Positions 1 through 9,224 are shown, counted from the first letter of the stretch. The stretch is 64,000 nt of DNA from Natronolimnohabitans sp. A-GB9 (GCF_030848565.1 NZ_JAVDDV010000001.1:1-64000); one strand, 5' to 3'. Made by a program: numbers and translations. Notes: a model not told the origin generated them from the sequence alone.

Positions 1-412
1 GACGGCGGCCGTCGACCGTGCTGTCAAGCGGTTCCATCCCCACGACTGACCGTCCACTTCCGATCGGTCGACGACAGACAGCCCGGTCGGCCCGTTTGAT
101 GGATGAATAGTATTATTGTAAAATAGACAAGTAACATATGAGAACAGCCCTTCCACGGTATTACTCGAACGCGTTCGCTTCCGATACGACCACCCGATCG
201 GACGACGCTCGTCGTCCGATCGGTGTCGAACCGCTCCCGACCGCCACTCGAGCGTGGGACGGTCGGCGAATCGATCTCAGTGGACCGCTATCATACCCAC
301 TGGTAACACTCCTCTCTACCCACGGCAGGGTCGGGTTCCGCTGGCTCCGTCGCGCTCGTTACCGACGGGCGAGGGGTCTCGGTGCACCGTCGATCCACGA
401 GGTGAGCGGTCG
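1..412. other. Intergenic leader region upstream of the APC transporter
   Basis: No convincing gene. On the minus strand an ATG at 37-35 opens a frame running off the left edge (MEPLDSTVDGRR), which could be the start of a divergent gene but is too short to judge. On the plus strand a 92-codon frame (138-416) begins with an ATG placed like a leaderless start and ends in an ATGA overlap with the transporter start. Its third-position GC is visibly lower than in the neighbouring genes and it is arginine-rich, so it is probably not a normal protein gene. It may be an upstream ORF. Confidence 0.4.
109..118 (+). promoter_or_regulatory. Probable TATA element of the transporter transcript
   Basis: An AT-rich TATTATTG stretch (111-118) sits in otherwise GC-rich DNA, about 24 nt before the ATG at 138. 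That is the spacing expected for a haloarchaeal TATA box to the start of a leaderless RNA. It would put about 275 nt of leader ahead of the transporter start at 413. Confidence 0.45.
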
Positions 413-2719
413 ATGACGTCCAGTCTAAACCGCGATCTTGGACTTCCAGAAGTCGTCGCGATCAGTATCGGCGCGATGGTCGGGTCGGGAATCTTCATCC
501 TACCGGCACTGGCCTACGAGATCGCCGGCTCGACGGTCGTGTTAGCGTACATTCTGGCTGGTCTGTTAGTGATTCCTGCGGCGCTATCGAAGTCGGAGAT
601 GGCGACAGCGATGCCCGAAGACGGTGGATCCTACGTCTACATCGAGCGCGGCATGGGTCCGCTGCTCGGAACGGTGGCAGGGATCGGAACCTGGTTCTCC
701 CTTTCGTTCAAGGGCGCGTTGGCGCTCGTCGGTGGAGTGCCGTATCTCGTCTACCTGCTGGACCGCGATCTCGGCTCCGGAACCGTCACCGCTATCGCGT
801 TGTCGATCGCTGCTCTGTTGATCCTGCTCAACATCGTCGGTTCCGACGTCACCGGCAGATTTCAGGTCGGGATCGTCGCGATCATGCTAGTAGCGATGAT
901 CTGGTTCGTGGTCGGCAGCGGCGTCTCGATCGAGGGTGCGCGCCTCGATGGCGCGCTCGATCCTGGCTCTTCCGGCCTGCTCGTAGCGACGGGTGCCGTG
1001 TTCGTCTCCTACGCGGGCGTCACGAAGATCGCGAGCGTCGCCGAGGAGATCGAGAACCCGTCGCGAAACATTCCGATCGGGATGCTCGTTTCACTCGCGT
1101 TCACGACGCTGCTGTACGTCCTCATCGTCGCCGTCCTCGTCGGGGTGACCCCGCCGGACATGCTCACAGCGACTGACGCACCTGTCGCCGTCGCGGCAGA
1201 ACAGACACTCGGCACAGTCGGTGTCGTCGCGGTCGTCGTCGCAGCGTTGCTGGCGCTTGTAAGCACGGCGAACGCGGGGGTTCTCTCGGCGTCGCGGTAC
1301 CCGTTTGCGATGGCACGTGACGATCTGGTCCCGTCGTCGCTCGAGGATCTCCACCCCCGATTCAATACGCCGTTGCGAGCAATCACGCTCACGGGGGCCG
1401 TGATCCTGGTGTTGATCGCGTTCGTCCCGATCCTCCAGATCGCGAAACTCGCCTCCGCATTTCAGGTGCTCGTATTCGTACTCGTCAACCTCGCGGTGAT
1501 CGGGTTCCGTGAGGGGGCCGTCGATGGATACGATCCCGACTTCGTCTCGCCGCTGTACCCGTGGACGCAACTGGCCGGTATCGTCGGCGGACTCGTCGTG
1601 TTGACGACGATGGGGACCGTCCCGCTCGTCGGTGCGATCGTCATTACGATCGGCGCGATGGCGTGGTACTACGTCTACGCCCGAAAGCGAATCGACCGTG
1701 AGGGGGCGGCCCGTGCTGGCGTCCGCGAGAACGTCAGTCAACGTGCCACCGATCGGACCCGTGGCCTGTTCGAGGCCGATGCGGAGTACGACGTCCTCGT
1801 CGCGATCACGGAAAACACGTCCTCCGACGCCAGACGCGATATGCTTCGGATGGCGACCGATATGGGCCGGCTCCGGTCGACGACGGTTTCGGTCGTCGAG
1901 TTCGTCGACGTTCCCCACCGGCTGTTCGCCGGGGACCACGCCGACGTGCTCGCGGACGATCCACCCGAGTGGCTGCCGACCGACGGCGACGACGCCCCCT
2001 CGTGGTTCCCCGAGAATCACGACGTCCATCGACCGACACGTACGTCCGGGGGTGCCACGCCTGTCGGTCGATCGCCGGTGACGGACACGCGCATCGAGTA
2101 CCGTGAGATCGACAGCGAAGATCACAACCGCGCGATCGTCGACTGCGCGACCTACGGCGACTACGACTTGATCGTCGCCGAACGCGATCGGGCACAGTTC
2201 CACCAGCGACTGTTCGGCGGCGGTACCGATTGGCTGCTCGAGAACGCCCCCTGTGACGTGTTGCTCGTCGAGGACGACGACTTCGACGGTGCCGACGAGA
2301 TCGCGGTCGTCGCCAACCGCGGGGCGTACGACCCGCTGAAGCTGCTGTTTGCCGACGCGGTCGCCGAGGAGACCGGCGCCGAGATCAACCTCCTCCAGGC
2401 GATTCCGGAAGACGCTCCGGAGAGCCAACGCGAGACGATCGAGCGCTACCACGAGGAGCTGTTGTCGATTCTGACGGTGCCAGCCAGATCGACGATCATC
2501 GAGGCCGACGACGAGATCACGGGACTGACGCGATTCGTGGGCGATGCCGACCTGCTCGTGACCGGTGTCGATCGAACCGGGGTAAGTGCACGACTCCTCG
2601 GCCGGCCGGGCAACCAGCTCGTCGAGCGCGTCGAGACGACCGCCGTCATGGTCCAGACCCACGACGGCCGGCAGCCAGGACGGCTCCAGCGGCTGTTGAT
2701 GAACTACCTGTTCAACTGA
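413..2719 (+). CDS. APC-family amino acid transporter fused to two C-terminal Usp domains
   Basis: A 768-residue membrane protein. Residues 1 to about 435 are a hydrophobic APC-superfamily permease with the N-terminal signature ISIGAMVGSGIFILPALA (helix 1, substrate/cation site) and a conserved EEIENPSRNIP loop. Residues about 458-620 and 626-755 are soluble and resemble two universal stress protein domains (YDVLVAITENTSS and DEIAVVANRGAYDP starts). Start chosen at 413 because GAGGTGAG lies 6-8 nt upstream and the permease motif follows directly; a longer in-frame start at 254 adds an atypical Arg/Pro-rich leader. APC-Usp fusions are common in haloarchaea, where the cytoplasmic Usp part is thought to sense nucleotides. 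Substrate not determinable. The next gene is a free tandem Usp protein on the opposite strand. Confidence 0.9.
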   Translation: MTSSLNRDLGLPEVVAISIGAMVGSGIFILPALAYEIAGSTVVLAYILAGLLVIPAALSKSEMATAMPEDGGSYVYIERGMGPLLGTVAGIGTWFSLSFKGALALVGGVPYLVYLLDRDLGSGTVTAIALSIAALLILLNIVGSDVTGRFQVGIVAIMLVAMIWFVVGSGVSIEGARLDGALDPGSSGLLVATGAVFVSYAGVTKIASVAEEIENPSRNIPIGMLVSLAFTTLLYVLIVAVLVGVTPPDMLTATDAPVAVAAEQTLGTVGVVAVVVAALLALVSTANAGVLSASRYPFAMARDDLVPSSLEDLHPRFNTPLRAITLTGAVILVLIAFVPILQIAKLASAFQVLVFVLVNLAVIGFREGAVDGYDPDFVSPLYPWTQLAGIVGGLVVLTTMGTVPLVGAIVITIGAMAWYYVYARKRIDREGAARAGVRENVSQRATDRTRGLFEADAEYDVLVAITENTSSDARRDMLRMATDMGRLRSTTVSVVEFVDVPHRLFAGDHADVLADDPPEWLPTDGDDAPSWFPENHDVHRPTRTSGGATPVGRSPVTDTRIEYREIDSEDHNRAIVDCATYGDYDLIVAERDRAQFHQRLFGGGTDWLLENAPCDVLLVEDDDFDGADEIAVVANRGAYDPLKLLFADAVAEETGAEINLLQAIPEDAPESQRETIERYHEELLSILTVPARSTIIEADDEITGLTRFVGDADLLVTGVDRTGVSARLLGRPGNQLVERVETTAVMVQTHDGRQPGRLQRLLMNYLFN

Positions 2720-2762
2720 CGGCTGCCGACCGTCCCACGGCTATCCGTCACGAATCCGTTTC

Positions 2763-2904
2763 TATACTACCGGACAACAGTCAGTACACGCCCGATCGCG
2801 TCTCGAGTGCGATCGGTGTGTGTATCGTTTTGTCAGACAGTATCGATTACGTCGGTCGCCGGTCCCGTCGTGGCGATCGGCGGGACATAGAGTAGACCGT
2901 ATCA
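2763..2904. repeat. Degenerate palindromic repeat between convergent genes
   Basis: The left part (from 2763) carries ACAACAGTCAGTAC, a cousin of the GACTGCTGTC core. The right part (2868-2902) ends GGCGATCGGCGGGACATAG...GACCGTAT and runs into the stop codon of the minus-strand Usp gene (TGA 2904-2902, then TACGG). It belongs to the same family as the copies at 4878, 22871 and 35646. It lies between convergent genes, so it may act as a bidirectional terminator or stability hairpin. Confidence 0.6.
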
Positions 2905-3747
2905 GGCGGTTCGACGCGGCGGAACGAGGAAGACGTTGCCGGCCGCGTTGGCGACGATCGATTCGGAGACGCTACCAAGCAGCAGTCGGCGAAGTTTGCT
3001 TTGACCGCGCGAACCAACCAGCGTCGTCGTCGGCTCGTGGGTCGCTTCCGCGGCGAGAATCTCGTCGGCGGGGTCGCCCGTCCGGACGTCGATCGTCGCG
3101 TCGATATCCCACTCCTCGAGTCGGTCGGTTAGCTCCTCGAGTCGCTTTTCGGGCGCGCGGTCTCCGTCGGGGCCGGGGCTGGTCTCCGTCTCCACGTGGA
3201 CCAGCGTCGCCTCCTGGGCCGCGTGGCGGAGATAGGAAAACGCCTCGAACGCCCGGTCTGCGTTCGCCGAGAAGTCAGTCGCGTACAGCAGTCGTTCGAA
3301 CAGGTGTTTCTCGACGAGGTCGGGTGACTCGGTTTCACGCTCGATTCGGTTGACGAGCAACGGCACGACCGTCGTTCGAGCGAGGTTCCGCGTCGTCGAC
3401 CCGATGAGTCGGTTCTCGAGCGGACTCTTCCCGCGCGAGCCGACGATCGAGAGATCCGCGCCGACGGTCTCGGCGATCCCGTTGATTCGGCGGTGTGGCG
3501 TGCCTCGAACCACGTGTGTCTCGACGTCGAGTCCGACGTCCTCGATCGAGTTGCGATAGCGTCGAAGTGCGCGCCTTCGCCGTTTCTCGTGGTCGATCCC
3601 GATCGTCCCGCCGTGGACGTTCGCCGGGACGACCGTCACGAGGTGGAGTTCGTCGACGCCGATCCGTTCGAGACAGTCGAGACAGGTTTCGGTCTCGATA
3701 GCCACTTCACTGGCTGCTGACAGGTCCGTCGCGTAGACGGCTTTCAT
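2902..3747 (-). CDS. Tandem universal stress protein (two UspA domains)
   Basis: A 281-residue soluble protein made of two Usp domains, about 1-140 and 147-280. Each ends with the ATP-binding pattern G-2x-G-9x-G(S/T): VGSRGKSPLENRLIGSTT in the first and VGSRGQSKLRRLLLGSVS in the second, so both halves look able to bind ATP. The role is probably general stress response or regulation of neighbouring transport; no specific partner can be read from sequence. It converges on the APC-Usp transporter, and its stop codon is fused to a dispersed palindromic repeat (TGATACGG). Confidence 0.88.
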   Translation of the reverse strand: MKAVYATDLSAASEVAIETETCLDCLERIGVDELHLVTVVPANVHGGTIGIDHEKRRRRALRRYRNSIEDVGLDVETHVVRGTPHRRINGIAETVGADLSIVGSRGKSPLENRLIGSTTRNLARTTVVPLLVNRIERETESPDLVEKHLFERLLYATDFSANADRAFEAFSYLRHAAQEATLVHVETETSPGPDGDRAPEKRLEELTDRLEEWDIDATIDVRTGDPADEILAAEATHEPTTTLVGSRGQSKLRRLLLGSVSESIVANAAGNVFLVPPRRTA

Positions 3748-4113
3748 ACTGGTCGTTCTAGGTGGACGAATATTATCCCTGGTGGTTCGGTTACCTAGTC
3801 CGCTGTCGGATCAGCTGCCGAGCGATACGGTTCTTTGTACCAACGTATCGGCAACCGTACAATAGCTCTGTCCGACAGTACGACCCAGCTTCCGGCTGGC
3901 CGCGTTCTCGACTGACCCGGTTCGAGCAATATTTTCCGGGAGGTGGTCGATGTGAGGTCGTGACGCATCGAAAATCGTCCGGTTCGACTCATTTAGGCGT
4001 CGGAACCGGCTAGTTCCGAACGGGATGGCCACCGCTACGTTCCCCAGTCGAACGACCCCGACGTCACCGCCCGTATCGAACCGCGTCCCGCCCGCGTCAT
4101 CCAATCCAGAACG
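3748..4113. other. Intergenic region with divergent promoters
   Basis: Spacer between divergently transcribed usp and the HTH_10 regulator. An AT-rich ATATTATCC patch near 3768-3776 is a candidate usp promoter element, and ATATTTTCC near 3930 a candidate for the regulator. A short fragment of the dispersed repeat (CTGTCCGACAGTACGA) lies at about 3867-3882. Open frames here are short and do not look coding. Confidence 0.45.
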
Positions 4114-4878
4114 ATGAGCACGACGACCGATCGCCTCCGCGAGTTCACCTTCACGCTGACCTACGAGCCCGGGGAAGACCCGGTCGCCGACGTCTTCCAC
4201 GAGTATCCGAATCTCCGGGCAGCGACGATCGACGTCGCGGTCGGACGAACGTCGTACGTCCGTCTCGTCCAGCTCACTGGTCCACCGACTGCGACCGACC
4301 ACCTCCAGACTGCCCTCGAGGATCGTGACTATCTCCCGCGTGCGATCGGAACGGAACGGTGTTGTGGTACGAGCACGGCGTACCGACTCGAGTGTGCCCC
4401 GAGACAGCGGCTGGTCTATGCATACGTAGAGGACATCTGTGACTGCCACTCGATCCACAACATCGCTTCGACGTATCTCGAGCCGGGGACGATCTTCGAG
4501 CACAGACATCGCGCCGGTCGAGAACGGTGGCGACTGCTGATGCGCTCCGATGCGGCGGTCGGCGAGCTGTTCGATCACGTCGAGGCTGCCTGTCGACCGG
4601 GTGTGACAGTCGAGATCGGACACCTCGGAGAAGCAACGGAGTGGCACGGTGATGCGTTCGTCGACGCCGACTTGACGGGCTCACAGCGGCGGGCGCTTGC
4701 ACACGCCGCTGCGAACGGCTACTACGAACGTCCGCGTCAGGTGACGATCGAAGAACTCGCAGACGAACTCGACGTTCCAAAGTCGACGCTCTCCTACCGC
4801 CTTCGAATGGCCGAATCGAGGCTCGTGAAACGATACCTGGATCGGTACTCCGAGACCGAGCCCGGGGTGCACGCCTGA
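4114..4878 (+). CDS. HTH_10-family (bacterio-opsin activator-like) transcription regulator
   Basis: A 254-residue protein. Residues about 1-180 form an N-terminal sensor part like that of haloarchaeal BAT-type regulators, including a Cys/His cluster (ERCCGTS and EDICDCHSIH) that might bind metal or sense redox. Residues about 186-245 are the HTH_10 DNA-binding domain (LTGSQRRALAHAAANGYY, then IEELADELDVPKSTLSYRLR). HTH_10 proteins are haloarchaeal activators or repressors, but the target is unknown. The gene is monocistronic, and its stop codon is the first base group of a palindromic repeat. A second HTH_10 gene lies at 62563. Confidence 0.85.
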   Translation: MSTTTDRLREFTFTLTYEPGEDPVADVFHEYPNLRAATIDVAVGRTSYVRLVQLTGPPTATDHLQTALEDRDYLPRAIGTERCCGTSTAYRLECAPRQRLVYAYVEDICDCHSIHNIASTYLEPGTIFEHRHRAGRERWRLLMRSDAAVGELFDHVEAACRPGVTVEIGHLGEATEWHGDAFVDADLTGSQRRALAHAAANGYYERPRQVTIEELADELDVPKSTLSYRLRMAESRLVKRYLDRYSETEPGVHA

Positions 4879-4958
4879 TACGGACTGCTGTCCCGATGTC
4901 CCGCAGATCGCCGATCCCGTCCTGGCGATCGGCGGTCAGTGACGACAGGAGACCGTAT
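4878..4958. repeat. Palindromic repeat fused to a stop codon (type A)
   Basis: About 81 bp, starting ATACGGACTGCTGTCCCGAT and ending GACGACAGGAGACCGTAT, so the ends are imperfect inverted repeats. Inside, GATCGCCGATC and GGCGATCGGCGG form a second, nested stem. The first A is the last base of the HTH_10 stop codon TGA. Near-identical copies lie at 22871-22951 (opposite orientation) and 35646-35725. Confidence 0.8.
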
Positions 4959-5009
4959 GAGTGCAACTATAGCGTATCGTCGTGTGGTGTTTGACTGTTC
5001 GATGCCGTT

Positions 5010-5095
5010 TCATACCCGATCGGAAACGCCGTTCTACCGCGGACAACAGTCAGTATCCGTCCGATCGTCTCTCACGACCGGTCGCGTATGATCGC
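5010..5095. repeat. Diverged repeat copy downstream of trmO
   Basis: CATACCCGATCGG, GGACAACAGTCAGTATCCG and a terminal CGCGTATGA resemble the type A/B units but are eroded. The copy lies close to the 3' end of the minus-strand trmO gene and to the complete copy at 4878-4958, making a pair between convergent genes. Confidence 0.45.
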
Positions 5096-5121
5096 TGCGT
5101 GACTCGTATCGGCCGGCAGTA

Positions 5122-5550
5122 TTACTCCTCGAGCCAGCCGGTGGCCAGTTCGTCCCGATCGACTGCCGGGACGTACGGCTTTATATCCAGTACGGGGGTC
5201 CCGTCGAGAAGGTCGAGTCCCGTAACCCGAAGCGCCGTTCCATCGTGGTCGTGTAACTCGACGACGGTCTGGGCGATCGGGTTCGGTCGGAACGGACTCC
5301 GGGTCGCGAACACGCCGACTTCGACGTCGTCGGCGTGAGGTGGTCGAGACGTAAGCAGCGCCTCCTCGACTTCGTCTAGGTGTGCGAGGACGACGGCGTG
5401 AGAGAACTCGGCCAACCCGTCGAGTCCGCGTTCGTACTCCTCCTCGAGGACGATCTCGCTGGTCGTCTCGTCGGTTTCCTCGCGGGAAACATCGGCAGGG
5501 GAATCGTACGGCGATCGAACGTGTCCGATTGGCGTGTAGGTGATCTCCAT
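5122..5550 (-). CDS. trmO: tRNA (adenine(37)-N6)-methyltransferase TrmO
   Basis: A 142-residue protein of the TsaA/YaeB/VirR family. These enzymes use S-adenosylmethionine to N6-methylate t6A37 next to the anticodon of tRNAs reading ACY codons. The family fingerprint is clear: an N-terminal IGHVRSPY and the SAM-pocket motif FATRSPFRPNPIAQT, then LDLLDGTPVLDIKPYVP. Start taken at 5550 because the family N-terminus (MEITYTPIGHVRSPY) begins there; an earlier in-frame ATG adds 17 unconserved residues. Length is typical of the single-domain archaeal form, which lacks the bacterial C-terminal extension. A perfect 8-bp hairpin (5556-5576) lies just upstream of the start. Confidence 0.9.
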   Translation of the reverse strand: MEITYTPIGHVRSPYDSPADVSREETDETTSEIVLEEEYERGLDGLAEFSHAVVLAHLDEVEEALLTSRPPHADDVEVGVFATRSPFRPNPIAQTVVELHDHDGTALRVTGLDLLDGTPVLDIKPYVPAVDRDELATGWLEE

Positions 5551-5555
5551 CGACG

Positions 5556-5576
5556 CTGCCCGCGTGTAGCGGGCAG
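5556..5576. promoter_or_regulatory. Perfect short hairpin upstream of trmO
   Basis: CTGCCCGC, a 5-nt loop GTGTA, then GCGGGCAG: a perfect 8-bp stem ending 5 bp before the trmO start codon. On the trmO transcript it could occlude the start or be an operator. Function not inferable. Confidence 0.4.
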
Positions 5577-5788
5577 GTTCGGTTAAGCGGCCGGCTGGCA
5601 CCCAATATTATCGATTGAAACGGGACGGGTGTAGCTACCGACAGTCATTGCCGGTATAGTAGCAACTGACACGGACTGCCAACCGACCACGCGACCCGCG
5701 GTACGCACCCATCCCGACCGATCCCGCGCGACCGGGGACCGACGTGGTCAGGCCGGATCGTGTCGGGACCGACGGACAGCGGTTTATC

Positions 5789-6854
5789 TCAGTCTGACAT
5801 ACCGTATCCATCTTCGGGTTCGACTGGCCCCGAAAAGACTCCGTAGAGATACCGGAAGTACGCGAGTACGAGCGCCAACACCGGAACGACGACGATCGTG
5901 AGGACGTTCAACGAGAGCGGTGACACGACGGCTTCTCGGACTGTCGTTTCGGTACGTGGATAAAGCTCCGGATAGAGGAGGACAGCGACGAGGACGACGA
6001 ACGCGATCGAGACGCCACCCATTGCGTAGAACCAGCGGGTGTATGCCGATCGCATGGCAGAGAGCAGTCCGAACACCGCAAGCACGACCGCTGCGAGGAC
6101 GACTGCTCCAACCGGGACGCTACGCAGCGTCGCACGGATCCCAAGCGGATTCGAGACGAAGACGACGACGAGCAACAGCACGATCGCGACGAGGGCACCG
6201 ACACTCGCGTACATTCCGTCGGTCGCCATCTCGGTTCGCAAAGAGCCGGTCGTTTTCACTGCGAGATACGCGGCACCACTCGCCGCCGAAAGCGCGACGA
6301 ACGCGATACCGGTCAGGACGCTCGGGAGGCTGATCGCACCGGTCGCAAACACCCAGCTCCCTGCAAGCATACCGATAAAAAGCGGTGAGAGGACGCTACC
6401 GACGGACGAAGCCACGGTCACACCGCCGTTGCCATGTCGGGTCGTCACGCTGCTCGCGAAGTTCGGGAGTAACGCCACGGAGTAACAATGCGAACACGAT
6501 CGCGAATATCAGCAGGTAGTTGTCGCTCAGCAGCGACGCGTACACCGGCGGAAACGCGGCGAGCAACACCGTTCCAAACGCCACGAGCCACACCTCGTTG
6601 GCGTCCCAGACGGGTCCGAACGCGGCCAACAACAGCTCGCGCTCTTCTTCGTCGTCACGCGTGGCGTACAACATGCCGATTCCGAAGTCGAATCCGTCCA
6701 GGAAGACGTACATTGCGAGCGTAAATAGCAACAGCCCGAACCAGAACTCCGGTAGCCACGGAACCAGATACTCGTCGGCGGGAACGACGGGGCCGAACGA
6801 CGCGGGTGTCGACACCCGATCTGCGATCGGAGCGAGACTGATCTCTCCGATCAT
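5789..6854 (-). pseudogene. cydB: Cytochrome bd oxidase subunit II, frameshifted
   Basis: Subunit II of a bd-type quinol oxidase (a hydrophobic partner of CydA). The N-terminal part (6854-6396) reads to a TAG after DRGFVRR. The remainder (GSVLSPLFIGMLAGSWVF onward) continues in the next frame to 5789. Comparison with the intact cydB at 10733-11728 (WDACFIVGSTLSPYLLG) places the break at the GG at 6404-6405 (top strand): removing one base gives FVVGSVLSP and a single 354-residue reading frame. The start ATG at 6854 is 4 nt after cydA's stop. Either a true inactivation, a sequencing error or, less likely, a recoded site. Everything either side of the slip is well conserved, so any decay is recent. 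Confidence 0.85.
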
Positions 6855-6858
6855 CCGA

Positions 6859-8292
6859 TTACACCTCCCCTGACCCGGCCGGTGTCGACTCGTCGGACTG
6901 GTCTCGATCCCGGCTCAGTCGTTCGGGCGCGTCGTCTCGTACGTGTTCGAGTTCGTCGTCGACGATCCACTTGACGACGCGAAGGAAGACGACGACGAGC
7001 ACCGCGTACACGACTGCAAACGCGGTCAGCGAGATCGTTATCTGTGTCGACGTAAGTGTCTGTGAGACTCCCTCACTGGTAAGCTGGACGTCCTGAACGA
7101 TCCAGGGCTGGCGGCCGATCTCGGTGACGTACCAACCAGTGATCGTCGCGACGAATCCGAGCGGAATCGACGCCATGAGCGCTTTCAGGTGGAGGCTACG
7201 CTCGAAAAGCGTTCCCGACCGTAGTCGGTACAGGCTCCAGAGACCGAGCGCAATGAACCAGAATCCGAGCATGACCATCGTACGAAACGACCAGAAGACG
7301 TACGCGACTGGCGGGTTCTGTACGTCGAACTCCTCGAGCCCGTAGACGATCCCGGCTGGATCGGCCTCTGCGAGCAACGACGCCAGATACGGAATGCTGA
7401 CCGTATACAGTTCTTCGGCCCGCGGATTGGTGATATCCTCGAGGCTCTGTGGGAACGCGAGGAGATGCAGGGGTGCACCCTCTTTGGTCTCGTAGATCGC
7501 TTCCATCGCGGCGAACTTCATCGGCTGGGTCGCGACGACGTGTCGGGTATACATGTCGCCGTGGATCACCTGAAAGATCGACGTGACTGCGAGCACGATG
7601 ACCGAGAGTTTGAGCGTTCCGCGCCACGGTTCACTGTTCGGGTTCGTCCAGACGAAGTAGGCGGCGACGCCTGCGACCAGCAGCGTCACCGAGATGATCG
7701 CCGCGTTCTGCATGTGGACGTACATCCAGAACAGCCGTGGCGTAAAGTAGGCCGCGACCGGATCCGTAAGCACGATCCCTGTCACGCCGTTTTCTTCGAT
7801 CAGTTCGTACCCCTGGGGAGTCTGCATCCAGGAGTTGACGACCAGGATCCAGAACGCCGACAGCCACGCACCGATCATCACCAGTACCGACGAGAGCACG
7901 TACACCCGATCGCTTACCCGCTCACGGCCAAACAACAATACGCCCAGAAACACCGCCTCGAGGAAAAACGCCATCGTCGACTCGAACGCGAGTGGACCAC
8001 CGATCAACTCGCCGGCTGCCTCCGAAAACGCGGGGAAATTCGTTCCGAACTGGAAACTCATCGGGATTCCCGTTGCAGTCCCCATAACGAATCCGACCGC
8101 GAAGATCTTCGTCCAGAACGAGCGCAACCGTTCGTACTTCGCTTCTCCTGTCGATACATCCTTCCAGGTGAAGTAGACGATGTACGGTGCGAGGCCGACC
8201 GAGAGCGCCGCGAAGACGATATGAACGGTGAGCGTCCCACCGAACTGTACACGACTTCCGAGTTCGGGATCGATTAGGAGGGGATCAATCAT
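6859..8292 (-). CDS. cydA: Cytochrome bd quinol oxidase subunit I (left copy)
   Basis: A 477-residue multi-helix membrane protein that oxidises quinol and reduces O2 to water at a haem b558/b595/d centre. Key residues by comparison with E. coli CydA: His24 (E. coli H19), His193 in MYVHMQN (H186), Arg337 and Met339 in WSFRTMV (R391/M393), and Glu391 plus GRQPW 393-397 (E445/R448). The Q-loop region is short. The acidic tail (from about 445) is cytoplasmic and haloarchaeal in character. It forms an operon with the frameshifted cydB. The rightward-facing cydAB at 9265-11728 is a paralogue. Upstream is an 11-bp motif shared with that operon. Confidence 0.95.
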   Translation of the reverse strand: MIDPLLIDPELGSRVQFGGTLTVHIVFAALSVGLAPYIVYFTWKDVSTGEAKYERLRSFWTKIFAVGFVMGTATGIPMSFQFGTNFPAFSEAAGELIGGPLAFESTMAFFLEAVFLGVLLFGRERVSDRVYVLSSVLVMIGAWLSAFWILVVNSWMQTPQGYELIEENGVTGIVLTDPVAAYFTPRLFWMYVHMQNAAIISVTLLVAGVAAYFVWTNPNSEPWRGTLKLSVIVLAVTSIFQVIHGDMYTRHVVATQPMKFAAMEAIYETKEGAPLHLLAFPQSLEDITNPRAEELYTVSIPYLASLLAEADPAGIVYGLEEFDVQNPPVAYVFWSFRTMVMLGFWFIALGLWSLYRLRSGTLFERSLHLKALMASIPLGFVATITGWYVTEIGRQPWIVQDVQLTSEGVSQTLTSTQITISLTAFAVVYAVLVVVFLRVVKWIVDDELEHVRDDAPERLSRDRDQSDESTPAGSGEV

Positions 8293-8669
8293 GTGTCGTT
8301 AGTGTCGCGTCGTCTCGTTTTCCTGCGGCGCGTGGCTCGAACCCGAACAGTGTGTGGGCTCCGACCTGCCTGACCGACCCGGCGCCGCCTGCGGTTCATG
8401 CTCCACCTCCGACCTGGATGGGGATAAAACAGTCACCTAACCCATAGGTGTTCAGTAATTCGTGCTTACATATATTTCAGGTCTTGTAATAGAAATTGAT
8501 ACTGAAACCGGTACGGACCGTATCCAAAGCACCTTGTGCCCCTATCGTATGGTAACCAGACTAGTCGTCTCGACGATACATATCTATCGCAACGATAACG
8601 TACCGCCGAGAGATACAGTTATTTCTGCCGACAACAAGGGTTAAGCCGTTCTCGGTCGTCGAGCGGCAC
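8293..8669. other. Upstream region of the left cyd operon
   Basis: No gene supported. It holds the presumed promoter of cydA (minus strand): ACATATATTT at 8468-8477 reads AAATATATGT on the cydA strand and fits a TATA box. The shared motif at 8444-8454 lies where transcription would start, leaving roughly 150 nt of leader. AT content is higher than in the neighbouring genes. Confidence 0.5.
8444..8454 (-). promoter_or_regulatory. Candidate operator shared by both cyd operons (left copy)
   Basis: ATAGGTGTTCA on the top strand reads TGAACACCTAT in the direction of cydA. The identical 11-mer, in the same orientation relative to its gene, lies at 9230-9240 before the other cydA. Here it is about 18-28 nt downstream of a TATA-like element, so a bound protein would cover the start of transcription. 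Confidence 0.5.
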
Positions 8670-8969
8670 ATGAAAGCGGAAGCAACTGATTCGGCAAACA
8701 CGACCGATACGTGTGCGTCCTGTGGTAGCCCCCTCGATCGGGGAGCAGCTACATGTCCCGAATGTGGAAACGCACCGAAACGAGCAGTGCGGAAAAACGG
8801 TGCCCTCGTCTTCGTCGCTGGAATACCACTGTTTTTCCTCAATCCGCCCATCGGGGTTATTCTGGCCATCGTGGGTCTGTTCGTCGTATTCGGTGCCTGG
8901 TTCGTGTCCGCAGCCGACCACGGGACGACGACCGCCTCGAGACCCGGTTCCGAGCCACCGTCGGAGTAG
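8670..8969 (+). CDS. Small zinc-ribbon membrane protein
   Basis: A 99-residue protein with a double CxxC zinc ribbon near the N-terminus (CASCGSPLDR, then CPECGNAPKR). One or two hydrophobic segments follow (GALVFVAGIPLFFLN and GVILAIVGLFVVFGAWFV), then a short polar tail. It lies between the two divergent cyd operons, on the strand of the right one. Such ribbon-plus-helix proteins are common in haloarchaea and mostly uncharacterised. A role in oxidase assembly or haem handling is possible only from position. Function otherwise unknown. Confidence 0.65.
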   Translation: MKAEATDSANTTDTCASCGSPLDRGAATCPECGNAPKRAVRKNGALVFVAGIPLFFLNPPIGVILAIVGLFVVFGAWFVSAADHGTTTASRPGSEPPSE

Positions 8970-9224
8970 TTGTTCGAGTCTGGATTAGATCTCCATTAGA
9001 ACCATGAAAGCAACACTCCCGAAGCGATCCGATCACGGGGAAGTGGTATTTGTCTAACAATCTCGAGTCGGCTAATCCTGTACCGTTGAATCAGTAACTC
9101 CGTCGTTCAAACGCCGGAATCGAATAGCCAGAATAACTTTGGTTTGTGAATCGAAAGTCGAATACTGGGGGCGTATTTCTGGTCTATCCATCGAATTTTG
9201 GAAATGTACGAAGTGTAGCTTACC

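Noticed and set aside
254-412. Longer N-terminus for the APC transporter
   Set aside because: The added residues are unlike APC proteins, and a good ribosome binding site lies just before 413.
138-416. A 92-codon frame linked by ATGA to the APC transporter
   Set aside because: Third-position GC is low for this genome and the product is Arg-rich without motif. Kept only as a possible upstream ORF in the intergenic entry.
1091-2662. A 523-residue minus-strand frame over the APC-Usp gene
   Set aside because: Antisense to the transporter; no family features and shadow-like composition.
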